Assembly: GCF_003751225.1 (NCBI RefSeq)
Contig: NZ_RJKE01000001.1
Location: forward strand, 2,480,001 to 2,544,000
From: Actinocorallia herbida
GTDB lineage: Bacteria; Actinomycetota; Actinomycetes; Streptosporangiales; Streptosporangiaceae
Reading direction: 5' to 3'
Length of the DNA stretch: 64,000 nt
Every line of letters begins with the position of its first letter. Within the stretch, counting starts at the first letter, position 1. Made by a program: the position numbers and the translations under genes. Shown here piece after piece: positions 51,961-59,490 of this stretch. The notes beneath the pieces were generated by a model. The model searched no databases. It was not told the DNA's origin and was given only the letters and a program-made list of their open reading frames with translations.

Positions 51961-52340
51961 GTGAAGACGACGGGCGTGTTCGCACGGTCGTTCCCCCGGG
52001 CCATCGCGGCGCCCGCCGCGGTGGCCCTCGGGGGAGCGGCCATCGCCACCGCGCAGCCCTCCAGGCGCCCGACGTCACGGATACGACGTCGGGCCAGGTG
52101 CACGTGCCCGGCTCCGCGACGGCGGCGACGAGCGCCGCGGTCGACGCGACGTGGAACACCCGGATGACCCGTGCCGGAGGGATCCTGGAGGCCCACCACT
52201 GCTCGACGACCACGGCGTGCGGCGGCTGGGTGACGGGGGACCGGATGTCGCAGTACGGCTCGCGCGACCGGGCCGGCGCGGGCGCGAGTCGTTCCGGCGT
52301 CCTCAGGAGTTACCACTCGGGGATCGTGCTGGGCTCCTGA
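51961..52340 (+). pseudogene. Secreted small protein gene interrupted by a frameshift
   Basis: GTG 51961 opens a signal-peptide-like frame (AIAAPAAVALGGAAIATA) that loses coding character near 52050. A second frame then continues as QAPDVTDTTSGQVHVPG and further to the TGA at 52338-52340. One indel around 52045-52060, in a C-rich run, would join them into about 125 residues. It could be a sequencing error or a genuine inactivation. The rest has no recognised family. Its end overlaps the end of the convergent XRE gene by 38 bases. Confidence 0.45.
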
Positions 52341-53349
52341 GAGCCCGCCGGCCGGCCTCCGCCGGGTCCCGCGCGGCGGGGGCCCGCGGGTCGATGATGA
52401 TCTGGAAGTTGACGGGGCGGGTCGCGGGGAAGGCGATCCGGCCCTCGGCGTCGACCAGCTTGAAGAGCATGTAGCACAGGCCCGGGGCCTTCTGCGCGAT
52501 GACGGCGGTGGAGACGTCGACCGTCGCACCGGGAGGCGTGTCGGCGATCGGCGACTCGGCGATGGTCTGGCACCGGCCGACCTGCTGCGGCGAGTCGAGG
52601 CGCTGCAGGCTGTACCCGGTCCATGGGACGGTCCCCGCGTTCTGGAGCCGCCAGGTCTTGGTCAGGGTGTCGCCGGGGGCGACGCGGGCGCAGTCGGTCA
52701 GCGTGACGTCCGCGACGAACACCGCGAGGTCCCCGGGATGCGCGGGAGGGGCCGGCGGCGGGTTGGGCGTGAGGACCGGGCAGTCCTCCGGGCCGGGAAC
52801 GGTTTCGGCCGGGCCGCTGAGCGGCTGCGCGCCCTGCTGATCGGAGCCGACACCGCGGTCGGCGGAGAGCGCGATGACGACCGCCACCACGGAACCGGCG
52901 GCGGTGGTCGCGAGCGCGGCCTTGGTGAGGACGGACAGCCGGGGCCGCCCGCGTCCCGGCCGCCCGGCCGGGCCCGGCCGGGGATCGCCGGTGCGCTCCT
53001 CGGGCGGCGGCCGGGTGGAGGCGTCGGGCTCGGCGGTCTGCCGGGCTTCGCTGCCGCCCGCGGGGACGGCGGCGCCCGGGGCGTTCGATCCTCTGACCGT
53101 CCGGTTCGCCCGCTCCCACCGGTCTCGGTATGCGGCTGGATCGCCGCCGCACACCTTGACGAACTCGACGGTGGTCTCCCAGCTCGGAAGCCGGTTCCCT
53201 TTTGTTGCCTCGTACAGAGTTGTGTGTGAGATTGCCCCGGATCGTCCTGACATCTCACGAAAAGGCGGATTGCCGGTCGCGCTGCGAAGATCCCGCAGGA
53301 CGGCGGCGAAGTCCCGAATTGCCGCCGCCCGTGCGTCCATGTCCTCCAT
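52303..53349 (-). CDS. Membrane-anchored XRE-type protein with NBR1-like extracytoplasmic domain
   Basis: 348 residues. XRE-like HTH (about 12-75; FREMSGRSGAISHTTLYEA), a Pro/Arg-rich linker (about 85-138), one transmembrane helix (about 143-162), and an outer domain (about 208-320). The outer domain has KTWRLQNAGTVPW and PPGATVDVSTAV, the same NBR1/FW-type fold and wording as the membrane SARP at 48697-49962. Bacterial HTH-FW fusions are known. A membrane regulator or sensor is inferred. The promoter at 53357-53385 places the transcript start at or next to ATG 53349. Confidence 0.85.
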   Translation of the reverse strand: MEDMDARAAAIRDFAAVLRDLRSATGNPPFREMSGRSGAISHTTLYEATKGNRLPSWETTVEFVKVCGGDPAAYRDRWERANRTVRGSNAPGAAVPAGGSEARQTAEPDASTRPPPEERTGDPRPGPAGRPGRGRPRLSVLTKAALATTAAGSVVAVVIALSADRGVGSDQQGAQPLSGPAETVPGPEDCPVLTPNPPPAPPAHPGDLAVFVADVTLTDCARVAPGDTLTKTWRLQNAGTVPWTGYSLQRLDSPQQVGRCQTIAESPIADTPPGATVDVSTAVIAQKAPGLCYMLFKLVDAEGRIAFPATRPVNFQIIIDPRAPAARDPAEAGRRALRSPARSPSGNS

Positions 53350-53356
53350 CGGGCGA

Positions 53357-53385
53357 AGCTAACAGCGCTCCGACTCCTCATTCAA
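53357..53385 (-). promoter_or_regulatory. Promoter of the XRE-FW gene, likely leaderless
   Basis: On the minus strand, TTGAAT (53380-53385), a 17-base spacer, then TTAGCT (53357-53362). The ATG begins 8 bases after the -10, so the mRNA probably starts at the initiation codon. Confidence 0.6.
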
Positions 53386-53564
53386 CACAGAACCTGACTC
53401 GCTTCCCAACCGTTCCCAAGGATTCACCGCGAGCGTCTCGCCGCTCGCGGCGAGACGAAGACCATGCCGAAGCGGCCCTCTCGGATCGCGCCGCCACCGG
53501 GCCGCGACGTCGCCCGGCGGCCCCGCCGGAAGCCCCGGCGACGGCCCGGCGGACAATAGGGGTC

Positions 53565-53843
53565 ATGCGAGCCATGTGGAAGGGCCAGGTCATCGCCGAG
53601 AGCGAGGACACCGTGGTCGTCGAGGGCAACCACTACTTCCCGGTGGAGGCGGTCCGCGCCGAGGTGCTCCGCGCCTCGGCGACGCACACCCTCTGCCCCT
53701 GGAAGGGAACCGCGTCCTACTACCACCTGGTGGTCGACGGCCAGACCAACGAGGACGCCGCCTGGTATTACCCGGACCCGTTCGAGGACGCGCAGCACAT
53801 CCGCGGCCGCATCGCCTTCTGGAAGGGCGTCGACATCGGCTGA
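53565..53843 (+). CDS. DUF427 protein
   Basis: 92 residues with all the family's conserved stretches: WKGQVIAESEDTVVVEGNHYFP, split by turns, then TLCPWKGTASYYHL and DAAWYYPDPFEDAQ, ending GRIAFWKGV. DUF427 proteins are small beta-rich cytoplasmic proteins, widespread in actinomycetes, function unknown. ATG 53574 is an alternative start. Confidence 0.85.
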   Translation: MRAMWKGQVIAESEDTVVVEGNHYFPVEAVRAEVLRASATHTLCPWKGTASYYHLVVDGQTNEDAAWYYPDPFEDAQHIRGRIAFWKGVDIG

Positions 53844-53938
53844 TCCCGTCCGCCGAAGCCGACGGTCCCGATGGGATCGCGTTCTGAGGCGCACTCCGCC
53901 GTGCCGCGACGGGTTCGGCGCGGCGGACGGGAACGCGG

Positions 53939-54418
53939 TCAGGCGGAAGGCGAGGTCTCGACCGCGCGGTTGGCGGGTTCCAGTAGGAACCAATGGGATT
54001 TCCACCCGCCGGGAAGGCGTGTCCATCCGTGCTCGGTCGCCAGCATTTCGACGAGAGGGAGCCCCCGGCCCCCTTCCGCGTCGCCGTCCGGCATCTCCGG
54101 CGTCTCCGGGCATTCCCGGAGCCGGTCGACGCAGTCGAAGTACAGCCCTCCGGAAAGCGTCGGCCGCGACGTGGCCCGCAGCGCATCCCCCTCCGGGCTC
54201 GCTTTGACCGCATTGGTAACGATCTCCGAGACGATCAACTCCGCCGTCTCGACCAGCTCTTCGGGCAGGCACCACGCCCGGCACATCAGCCGCACGGCCG
54301 TCCGCACCATACTGACGCTCCCGTTCCCGGCCGGAAACTCCTGCCGGTACTCGATGTGCCCGACCGCGAAAGACGAGACGTACGAAGGCGCCCCGGCTCC
54401 TGCTTCTGCGATTGCCAC
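53939..54418 (-). CDS. HATPase domain protein (anti-sigma regulatory factor-like)
   Basis: 159 residues of the GHKL ATPase fold used by SpoIIAB/RsbW-type kinases: ELIVSEIVTNAVKAS (N box), then CVDRLRECPE and GGRGLPLVEMLATEHGW (G boxes). Actinomycetes encode many beside XRE-DUF5753/DUF397 pairs. They may bind a sigma factor or act with the HTH partner. Divergent from that pair here. Confidence 0.87.
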   Translation of the reverse strand: MAIAEAGAGAPSYVSSFAVGHIEYRQEFPAGNGSVSMVRTAVRLMCRAWCLPEELVETAELIVSEIVTNAVKASPEGDALRATSRPTLSGGLYFDCVDRLRECPETPEMPDGDAEGGRGLPLVEMLATEHGWTRLPGGWKSHWFLLEPANRAVETSPSA

Positions 54419-54427
54419 GCCCCACCT

Positions 54428-54464
54428 CCAAGAAGGCCCAAATCAGACTTCTTGGATAAGAAGT
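54428..54464. promoter_or_regulatory. Inverted repeats before the HATPase gene
   Basis: CCAAGAAG (54428-54435) pairs with CTTCTTGG (54448-54455), and ACTTCTT-GGAT-AAGAAGT spans 54447-54464. Overlapping symmetrical elements just upstream of ATG 54418 suggest an operator. Confidence 0.5.
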
Positions 54465-54560
54465 GCGACCGGGGTATATTTCAGTTGTTGATGTTGTGGA
54501 AAGCCTGAAATTCCTGTTCTCGCTGCAAGGTTGAGCCCTGGCGCAGTACCGTGTCCACTG

Positions 54561-54601
54561 GTTCTGGAATGCCAGAACAACTGGAACAACTTCCGACAAC
54601 T
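54561..54601. promoter_or_regulatory. Inverted repeat and ACAACT direct repeats before the XRE-DUF5753 gene
   Basis: GTTCTGG-AATG-CCAGAAC at 54561-54578. Three ACAACT copies start at 54577, 54586 and 54596, about one helical turn apart, ending 14 bases before ATG 54615. Confidence 0.5.
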
Positions 54602-54614
54602 TCGGAGGCTGGAG

Positions 54615-55487
54615 ATGAGTGAGCTCGCCTATCCCGACCCGGCTGCTTCGCTCTGGTTCCTGATAGCCCGTGAGCTGCACGAGTTCCGCATCGTGCTCGG
54701 CCTCACGGGCAGTGAGCTGGGGATGATCCTGGGTGTCGACAAGGCCGCGGTTTCCAAGATCGAGCACGGGAAGCTGCGCCTCAGGCCCGACCAGGCCCGT
54801 CTTCTCGACGCCTGGGAACGGGCCGTCCTGACGATGAAACTCGCCGAGGGCGGCCGGGCCCGTCTCGTCAGCCGGGCCTCGGCACTGTCGGCCGGCCGAT
54901 GGGAGTTGATGGTCTTCCACGCGGGCCGCGAGAACTCCGACGATTGGCAGGAGGCCTACGAAAAGCACAAGGAACGGGCCAGCGTCATGCGCGCATGGGA
55001 GCCGGTGTGGGTGCCGGGCCTGATGCAGACCCCGGATTACGCGCGTAAGGTGATCTACGCGGGCTTCCCGGAGAACCCTGAAAAGCTGCTCCGGGAACGC
55101 ATGCAGAGACAGGAACGCTTCCTAAACGGTAGCCAGCACCTGTGGGCTCTCATTGACGAGGACGTCCTGAGCAAGTTCACCGGGCACCCCGAAGTCATGC
55201 GCGCACAACTCGCACATCTCCTGGAACTCTCAGCGCTGGACAAGATCGGCTTGCGCGTGATTCCGCGAGGAAGAATTCACGCCGGTTTCGACGGGGCTTT
55301 CGAGGTGATGCACTTCGGAGACGGCACCCCTCCCATGGCTTACACGGAGGCAGCCCTCGGCTGGCGATTGGTTCGAGACGTCCCAGAAGTAGACTCCTTC
55401 GCACTCCGCTACGACAGGCTCGGGCAGCTCGCCCTTCCTGAGGTCGCCACGCGAGATTTGATCACCAAGCACCTGGAGACGATGTGA
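54615..55487 (+). CDS. XRE-family HTH protein with DUF5753 domain
   Basis: 290 residues. HTH near 15-75 (LTGSELGMILGVDKAAVSKIEHGK). The rest is the DUF5753 domain (EPVWVPGLMQTPDYAR, RQERFLNGSQHLWALIDE, DGAFEVMHFGD). This is the WhiJ-type architecture of actinomycete developmental or stress regulators, which pair with a DUF397 protein. GGAGG 6 bases before ATG sets the start, and the stop overlaps the DUF397 start. Confidence 0.92.
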   Translation: MSELAYPDPAASLWFLIARELHEFRIVLGLTGSELGMILGVDKAAVSKIEHGKLRLRPDQARLLDAWERAVLTMKLAEGGRARLVSRASALSAGRWELMVFHAGRENSDDWQEAYEKHKERASVMRAWEPVWVPGLMQTPDYARKVIYAGFPENPEKLLRERMQRQERFLNGSQHLWALIDEDVLSKFTGHPEVMRAQLAHLLELSALDKIGLRVIPRGRIHAGFDGAFEVMHFGDGTPPMAYTEAALGWRLVRDVPEVDSFALRYDRLGQLALPEVATRDLITKHLETM

Positions 55488-55675
55488 CATCAGCCCCCGC
55501 CTGGCGAAAGGCCAGCCACAGCAACGCAAGTGGCGGGAACTGCGTCGAAGCCGCCCCCCTCGGCCCTGCCAAGGTCGGCCTGCGCGACTCCAAGCACGTC
55601 CAGTCCGGCCACCTGACCGTCACCGCTCCCCAGTTCCGGTCCTTCCTGAACGCGGTCAAAGCCGACAAGCGCTGA
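55484..55675 (+). CDS. DUF397 small partner protein
   Basis: 63 residues: WRKASHSNASGGNCVEAA, VGLRDSKHV, and the terminal FLNAVKADK, all hallmarks of DUF397. These act with the neighbouring XRE-DUF5753 protein, probably in antagonist or toxin-antitoxin-like fashion. GTG overlaps the upstream TGA. Confidence 0.92.
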   Translation: MTSAPAWRKASHSNASGGNCVEAAPLGPAKVGLRDSKHVQSGHLTVTAPQFRSFLNAVKADKR

Positions 55676-55742
55676 CGCCCGCTCCGACAAGGCCCTACCC
55701 CACGGGGCCTTGTCCTTCGCTCCTGGAGACGGTCCCCGGGGC

Positions 55743-56105
55743 TCAGTGTCGGGTCAGGGCCAGCACGCTCAGTCCGAACATCAGGACGCCCAGGGGAACA
55801 TGGACCGACGGGACGTGGGCGATGCCGAGTGCGACCTGGAGCGAGGCGAGGACGAGGAAGCCCGCGGCCTGCCAGACGGGCCGGAGTGGGCCGCCGCCCG
55901 GCTTCCACGCCAGCACCGCCGCGAGCACGTAGAGCATCGACGCCCCGTACATCACGCGGGCTCCGGCGCTGTGCAGCGTCTCCCCGTAGGGCGCGGTGAG
56001 CAGCAGCCCGGCGGAGACCGCTTGCAGGAAGATGGTCAGGGTCTGGAGGGCGATCGCGGTCCGCAGAAGCGAGAAGCGGTGCTGTGCCGTCGTCTGGGTC
56101 GTCAT
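55743..56105 (-). CDS. Small four-helix membrane protein
   Basis: 120 residues from ATG 56105, four hydrophobic helices (AIALQTLTIFLQAVSAGLLL, RVMYGASMLYVLAAVLAW, AAGFLVLASLQVALGIA, VPLGVLMFGLSVLAL). No family recognised. Divergent from the SigJ-type sigma gene and a plausible target of that factor. Confidence 0.7.
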   Translation of the reverse strand: MTTQTTAQHRFSLLRTAIALQTLTIFLQAVSAGLLLTAPYGETLHSAGARVMYGASMLYVLAAVLAWKPGGGPLRPVWQAAGFLVLASLQVALGIAHVPSVHVPLGVLMFGLSVLALTRH

Positions 56106-56196
56106 GGAAAGTCCCCTTTCCGCCCGGGGGCGGGAGGTCGGTAGGGTTTCACCGGCCCGACGACGCGGGCCCTCGAAAGGTAAGGCGATCGGCGAC

Positions 56197-57135
56197 ATGA
56201 AGACGTCCGGGACGGCCGTCGAAGGGGTGGCCGGTGAGCGGCGCCAGCTGATCAATGTCGCCTACCGGCTCCTCGGTTCGCTGGCCGAGTCCGAGGACGC
56301 CGTGCAGGAGGCCTACGCGCGCTGGTACGCGCTGCCCCGGGACCGGCGGGACGAGATCGTGTCCCCCGGCGCCTGGCTGACGACGGTGACCGGCCGCATC
56401 TGCCTGGACGTGCTCGGCTCGGCGCGCGCCCGGCGCGAGCGCTACGTCGGCGCGTGGCTGCCCGACCCGCTGCCCGAACGCGGGGAACGTGGCGCCGACC
56501 CGGCCGACCAGATCGTCCAGGACGAGTCGGTGGCGACGGCCTTCCTCGTCGTCCTGGAGTCGATGACGCCCGCCGAGCGCGTCGCCTTCGTCCTGCACGA
56601 CGTCTTCCGTTACCCCTTCGCCGAGATCGCCGACGTCCTGAGCCGGACCCCCGCGGCCTGCAAGCAACTGGCGTCCTCCGCCCGCCGCCGCGTCCGCGCC
56701 GCGCAGGCCCCGGCGCCGGACCCCGGCCAGGCCGACACGGTGCGCCGCGTCAAGGAGGCCTGGAAGGCCAAGGACATCGCGGCCCTCGTCGACCTCCTGG
56801 ACCCGGCCGCCGTGATGACCGCCGACGGCGGCGGCATGGTCGGCACCGTCCTCCACCCGATCGAGGGCGCCGCCCGCATCGCCCGCTACCTGGTCGCCAT
56901 CGCGGACAAGGCCCCGGCCCTGGAGCTCCGGGAGTGTCCGGTCAACGGCACTCCGGGCCTGGTCGCCCGGCTCGCCGGCACCGTCACGACCGTGGCCTCC
57001 TTCGCGTTCGCCGACGGCCGCGTCATCCGGATCTGGGTCGTCCGCAACCCGGAGAAGCTCGGCCCCTGGCTCCCCGTCGGCCGACCGCTCCCGCACCAGG
57101 CCGCCCCCGCGGGCGTCGGAGACCGAGAAGAGTAG
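56197..57135 (+). CDS. SigJ-like (ECF41-type) sigma factor with SnoaL-like C-terminal domain
   Basis: 312 residues. Sigma region 2 (LINVAYRLLGSLAESEDAVQEAYARW, then WLTTVTGRICLDVL), region 4 (PAERVAFVLHDVFRYPFAEIADVL, then TPAACKQLASSARRR), and a SnoaL/NTF2-like extension (about 180-312, VRRVKEAWKAKDIAALVDLLDPAAV). In ECF41 factors this extension replaces a separate anti-sigma and tunes activity. No anti-sigma gene is nearby. Confidence 0.92.
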   Translation: MKTSGTAVEGVAGERRQLINVAYRLLGSLAESEDAVQEAYARWYALPRDRRDEIVSPGAWLTTVTGRICLDVLGSARARRERYVGAWLPDPLPERGERGADPADQIVQDESVATAFLVVLESMTPAERVAFVLHDVFRYPFAEIADVLSRTPAACKQLASSARRRVRAAQAPAPDPGQADTVRRVKEAWKAKDIAALVDLLDPAAVMTADGGGMVGTVLHPIEGAARIARYLVAIADKAPALELRECPVNGTPGLVARLAGTVTTVASFAFADGRVIRIWVVRNPEKLGPWLPVGRPLPHQAAPAGVGDREE

Positions 57136-57160
57136 TCTCGCGCCGGACGAAGGGACACCC

Positions 57161-57865
57161 GTGAAGACGATCGGCATGCTCGGCGGCATGAGCTGGGAAT
57201 CGACGGCCCTCTACTACCGCCTGGTGAACGAACTGGTGCGCGACCGCCTGGGCGGCCTGCACTCGGCCCGCTGCCTCATCCACTCCGTGGACTTCGCCGA
57301 GATCGAAGCGATGCAGGTCCAAGGCCGCTGGGACGACGCCGGCGCCCTGCTGGCCGACGCGGCCCGCTCCCTCGAAGCCGCGGGCGCCGACCTGGTCCTC
57401 CTCTGCACGAACACCATGCACAAGGTCGCCGACCCCGTCCAGGCCGCCCTCACCGTCCCGTTCCTGCACCTGGCCGACGCGACCGCCGACGCGGCCCTGG
57501 CGGCCGGCGTCACCACCCTGGGCTTCCTGGGAACCGACTTCTCAATGAGCGACACCTTCTACACCGACCGCCTCACCCGCCGGGGCCTCACCGTCCTCAT
57601 CCCCGACGAGCAAGACCGAAAGCAAGTCCACGACATCATCTACAAGGAACTCTGCCTGGGCGTCTTCCGCGAAGAATCCCGCCAGACCTACCGCGACGTC
57701 ATCACCGGACTCATCGACCGAGGCGCCGAGGGCATCATCCTCGGCTGCACCGAGATCGAACTCCTCGTGAGCCAAGAAGACAGCCCCGTCCCCGTCTTCC
57801 CCACCACCCACCTCCACTGCCAGGCCGCCGTCGCCCACGCCCTCGCCGAGGACCCGGCCACGTAA
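57161..57865 (+). CDS. Aspartate/glutamate racemase family protein
   Basis: 234 residues. Both active-site cysteines are visible in LLCTNTMH (about 86-93) and LGCTEIELL (about 193-201), with the N-terminal GMLGGMSWEST. Such cofactor-independent racemases invert Asp or Glu, or related amino acids, by a two-base mechanism. GTG start 25 bases after the sigma gene; co-transcription is possible. Confidence 0.9.
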   Translation: MKTIGMLGGMSWESTALYYRLVNELVRDRLGGLHSARCLIHSVDFAEIEAMQVQGRWDDAGALLADAARSLEAAGADLVLLCTNTMHKVADPVQAALTVPFLHLADATADAALAAGVTTLGFLGTDFSMSDTFYTDRLTRRGLTVLIPDEQDRKQVHDIIYKELCLGVFREESRQTYRDVITGLIDRGAEGIILGCTEIELLVSQEDSPVPVFPTTHLHCQAAVAHALAEDPAT

Positions 57866-58020
57866 GGTCCGGCCCCCCGCCCCGTCGACCACGCAGCCGT
57901 GTGCCTCGCGCACCCAGCCCGTCCCGTTCCTGAACCAGGCGGGCCCGTGACGCATGGACGGCCCAGGCCGGGTCCGCCCCGCGCAGCTGAGATGGCGGGC
58001 CCGGATCTCTGACGCGTCGT

Positions 58021-58395
58021 CTACGCGCGCGGGGTCGGGAGGGCCGTCGCGGCGTGGGTGGAGGCGGTCAGGAGGGTGGTGAGGGCGGTGCGGGCGGAGG
58101 TGAGGCCGGCGATGCGGGTGTCGAGGTCGGCGGCCTGGGCGGCGAGGTGGTCCAGGACGCAGGGCTGGAGGGTCGCGCCGTCAGGGGCGAAGCAGGGCAT
58201 GAGGTCGCGGATGACGCGGGTGGGCAGGCCCGCGGCGAGGAGGGCGCGGATGCGGGCGACCGTCTCGGGGGCGTCCGGGGCGTAGAGCCGGTGCCCGCCG
58301 TCGGTGCGCTGGGACGACAGGAGGTCCTGCTCCTCGTAGTAGCGCAGGAGGCGGACGGCCACGCCCGTCTCGCGCGACAGTTCTCCGATGCGCAT
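58021..58395 (-). CDS. MerR-family regulator
   Basis: 124 residues: MRIGELSRETGVAVRLLRYY then EEQDLL, the typical MerR HTH, followed by a dimerisation coiled coil (LDHLAAQAADLDTRIAGLTSAR) and a short Cys-poor tail. One Cys in the PCF segment and one in QPC do not form a known metal motif. Divergent from an ABM gene through a textbook MerR-type promoter. Confidence 0.9.
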   Translation of the reverse strand: MRIGELSRETGVAVRLLRYYEEQDLLSSQRTDGGHRLYAPDAPETVARIRALLAAGLPTRVIRDLMPCFAPDGATLQPCVLDHLAAQAADLDTRIAGLTSARTALTTLLTASTHAATALPTPRA

Positions 58396-58420
58396 GTGAC
58401 CCACCTCGCAGCAAGCGGCC

Positions 58421-58450
58421 TTGAATCTCACATAGATGTCAGATCATACG
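58421..58450 (+). promoter_or_regulatory. MerR-type promoter of the ABM gene
   Basis: TTGAAT (58421-58426) and CATACG (58445-58450) are 18 bases apart. The spacer and its edge carry an imperfect dyad, ATCTCACAT-AG-ATGTCAGAT (58425-58444), where 8 of 9 arm positions match. An operator lying between -35 and -10 is the hallmark of MerR activation. Confidence 0.65.
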
Positions 58451-58458
58451 GTCGTGCC

Positions 58459-58779
58459 ATGACGAACACCGCACAGCACCAGCCTGTCTCCCTCTACGGC
58501 TTTCTGACCCCGAAGGCGGGCAGCGCCGACATCCTGCGCGACCTGCTGCTGGGTCTCGTCGAGCCGTCTCGCGGACACGACGGCAGCCTTCAGTACCACC
58601 TGCACGAGCAGGAGGACGGCCGCTTCTTCCTCTACGAGGTCTGGCGCTCGCGCGAGGACCTCGACCGGCACAACGCGACGCCGCTCCTGCGGGCCACGCT
58701 CGCGCGTATCGCCGACCATCTGGACGGTACGCCGGAGTCCTATTTCGGGGCGATGCGCAGCCTCCACCCGGCGTCCTGA
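58459..58779 (+). CDS. Antibiotic biosynthesis monooxygenase (ABM)-domain protein
   Basis: 106 residues of the dimeric alpha-beta barrel fold (VSLYGFLTPKAGSADILRDLL, LQYHLHEQEDGRFFLYEVW, HNATPLLRATLARI). Likely a cofactor-independent oxygenase or a quinone- or electrophile-handling enzyme. Its promoter overlaps the MerR dyad, so the ligand of that regulator is probably its substrate. Confidence 0.85.
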   Translation: MTNTAQHQPVSLYGFLTPKAGSADILRDLLLGLVEPSRGHDGSLQYHLHEQEDGRFFLYEVWRSREDLDRHNATPLLRATLARIADHLDGTPESYFGAMRSLHPAS

Positions 58780-58792
58780 CCCCTGACGGGCC

Positions 58793-59371
58793 TTAGGGAC
58801 GGCGGATTCCGTCGATGGCGATCGCCAGGAGGCGGTCGGCTTCGGCGGGGGCGTCGGGGTCCTGCTCGGTGGCCTGGGAGATGGCGCCGACGAGCTTGAG
58901 CAGCCGGTCGATGGGGATCTCGGGGCGGACGGCGTCCGCCGCTCGGGCGCGGGCCAGGAGGTTCTCGCCCGCGTTGACGACCATGGCGTGGCAGGCGCTG
59001 CCCAGGGACGGGTCGGCGCCGGGCATGAGGGAGGCGCCCAGGCCCCGGTTGGCCGCGGCGTGGGCGGCGACGGCGCGGAGCCAGGCGAACAGGGCTTCGC
59101 CCGGGTCGGGGGCGGTGAGCAGGTCGGCGGCCTTCGCGCAGAGCGCGTCCACCCGCTCCTGGAAGACGGCCTCCAGGAGCGCCTGACGGGTGGGGAAATG
59201 CCGGTGCAGGGTGGCCGACCCGACTCCGGCCTGACGCGCGATCTCCTCCAGGGACGCCTCGGCCCCCTGCTCGGCGACGAGGATTCCGGCGGCGGCCACG
59301 ATCCGGTCGTGGTTGCGGCGGGCGTCCGCGCGCATCCGCGGCCGGGACGGCGCTGCGGCGTTCTCGGGCAC
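58793..59371 (-). CDS. TetR-family regulator
   Basis: 192 residues from GTG 59371 (GGAG 5 bases before the start). HTH ASLEEIARQAGVGSATLHRH. The C-terminal domain fits the TetR-type SCO4850/YjdC-like ligand pocket (LLTAPDPGEALFAWLRAVAAH). Divergent from the NmrA/LLM operon, which it most likely represses via the inverted repeat at 59393-59447. Confidence 0.9.
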   Translation of the reverse strand: MPENAAAPSRPRMRADARRNHDRIVAAAGILVAEQGAEASLEEIARQAGVGSATLHRHFPTRQALLEAVFQERVDALCAKAADLLTAPDPGEALFAWLRAVAAHAAANRGLGASLMPGADPSLGSACHAMVVNAGENLLARARAADAVRPEIPIDRLLKLVGAISQATEQDPDAPAEADRLLAIAIDGIRRP

Positions 59372-59392
59372 GGCGGCTCCTGACGTCTTGCC

Positions 59393-59447
59393 AAGTGGGG
59401 TGGTCCTCCATATCGTAGCGAACGTCAAACGGGGGGCCACCCCACTT
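59393..59447. promoter_or_regulatory. Paired 11-bp half-sites between TetR and NmrA genes
   Basis: AAGTGGGGTGG at 59393-59403 and its exact complement CCACCCCACTT at 59437-59447 are 33 bases apart. A -35 TTGCCA (59389) and -10 TATCGT (59411) for the NmrA operon run through the first copy. Confidence 0.6.
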
Positions 59448-59490
59448 ATCGGGACGGTCCGCCGCCGCATGGCCGCAGAGTGGAGAGACA

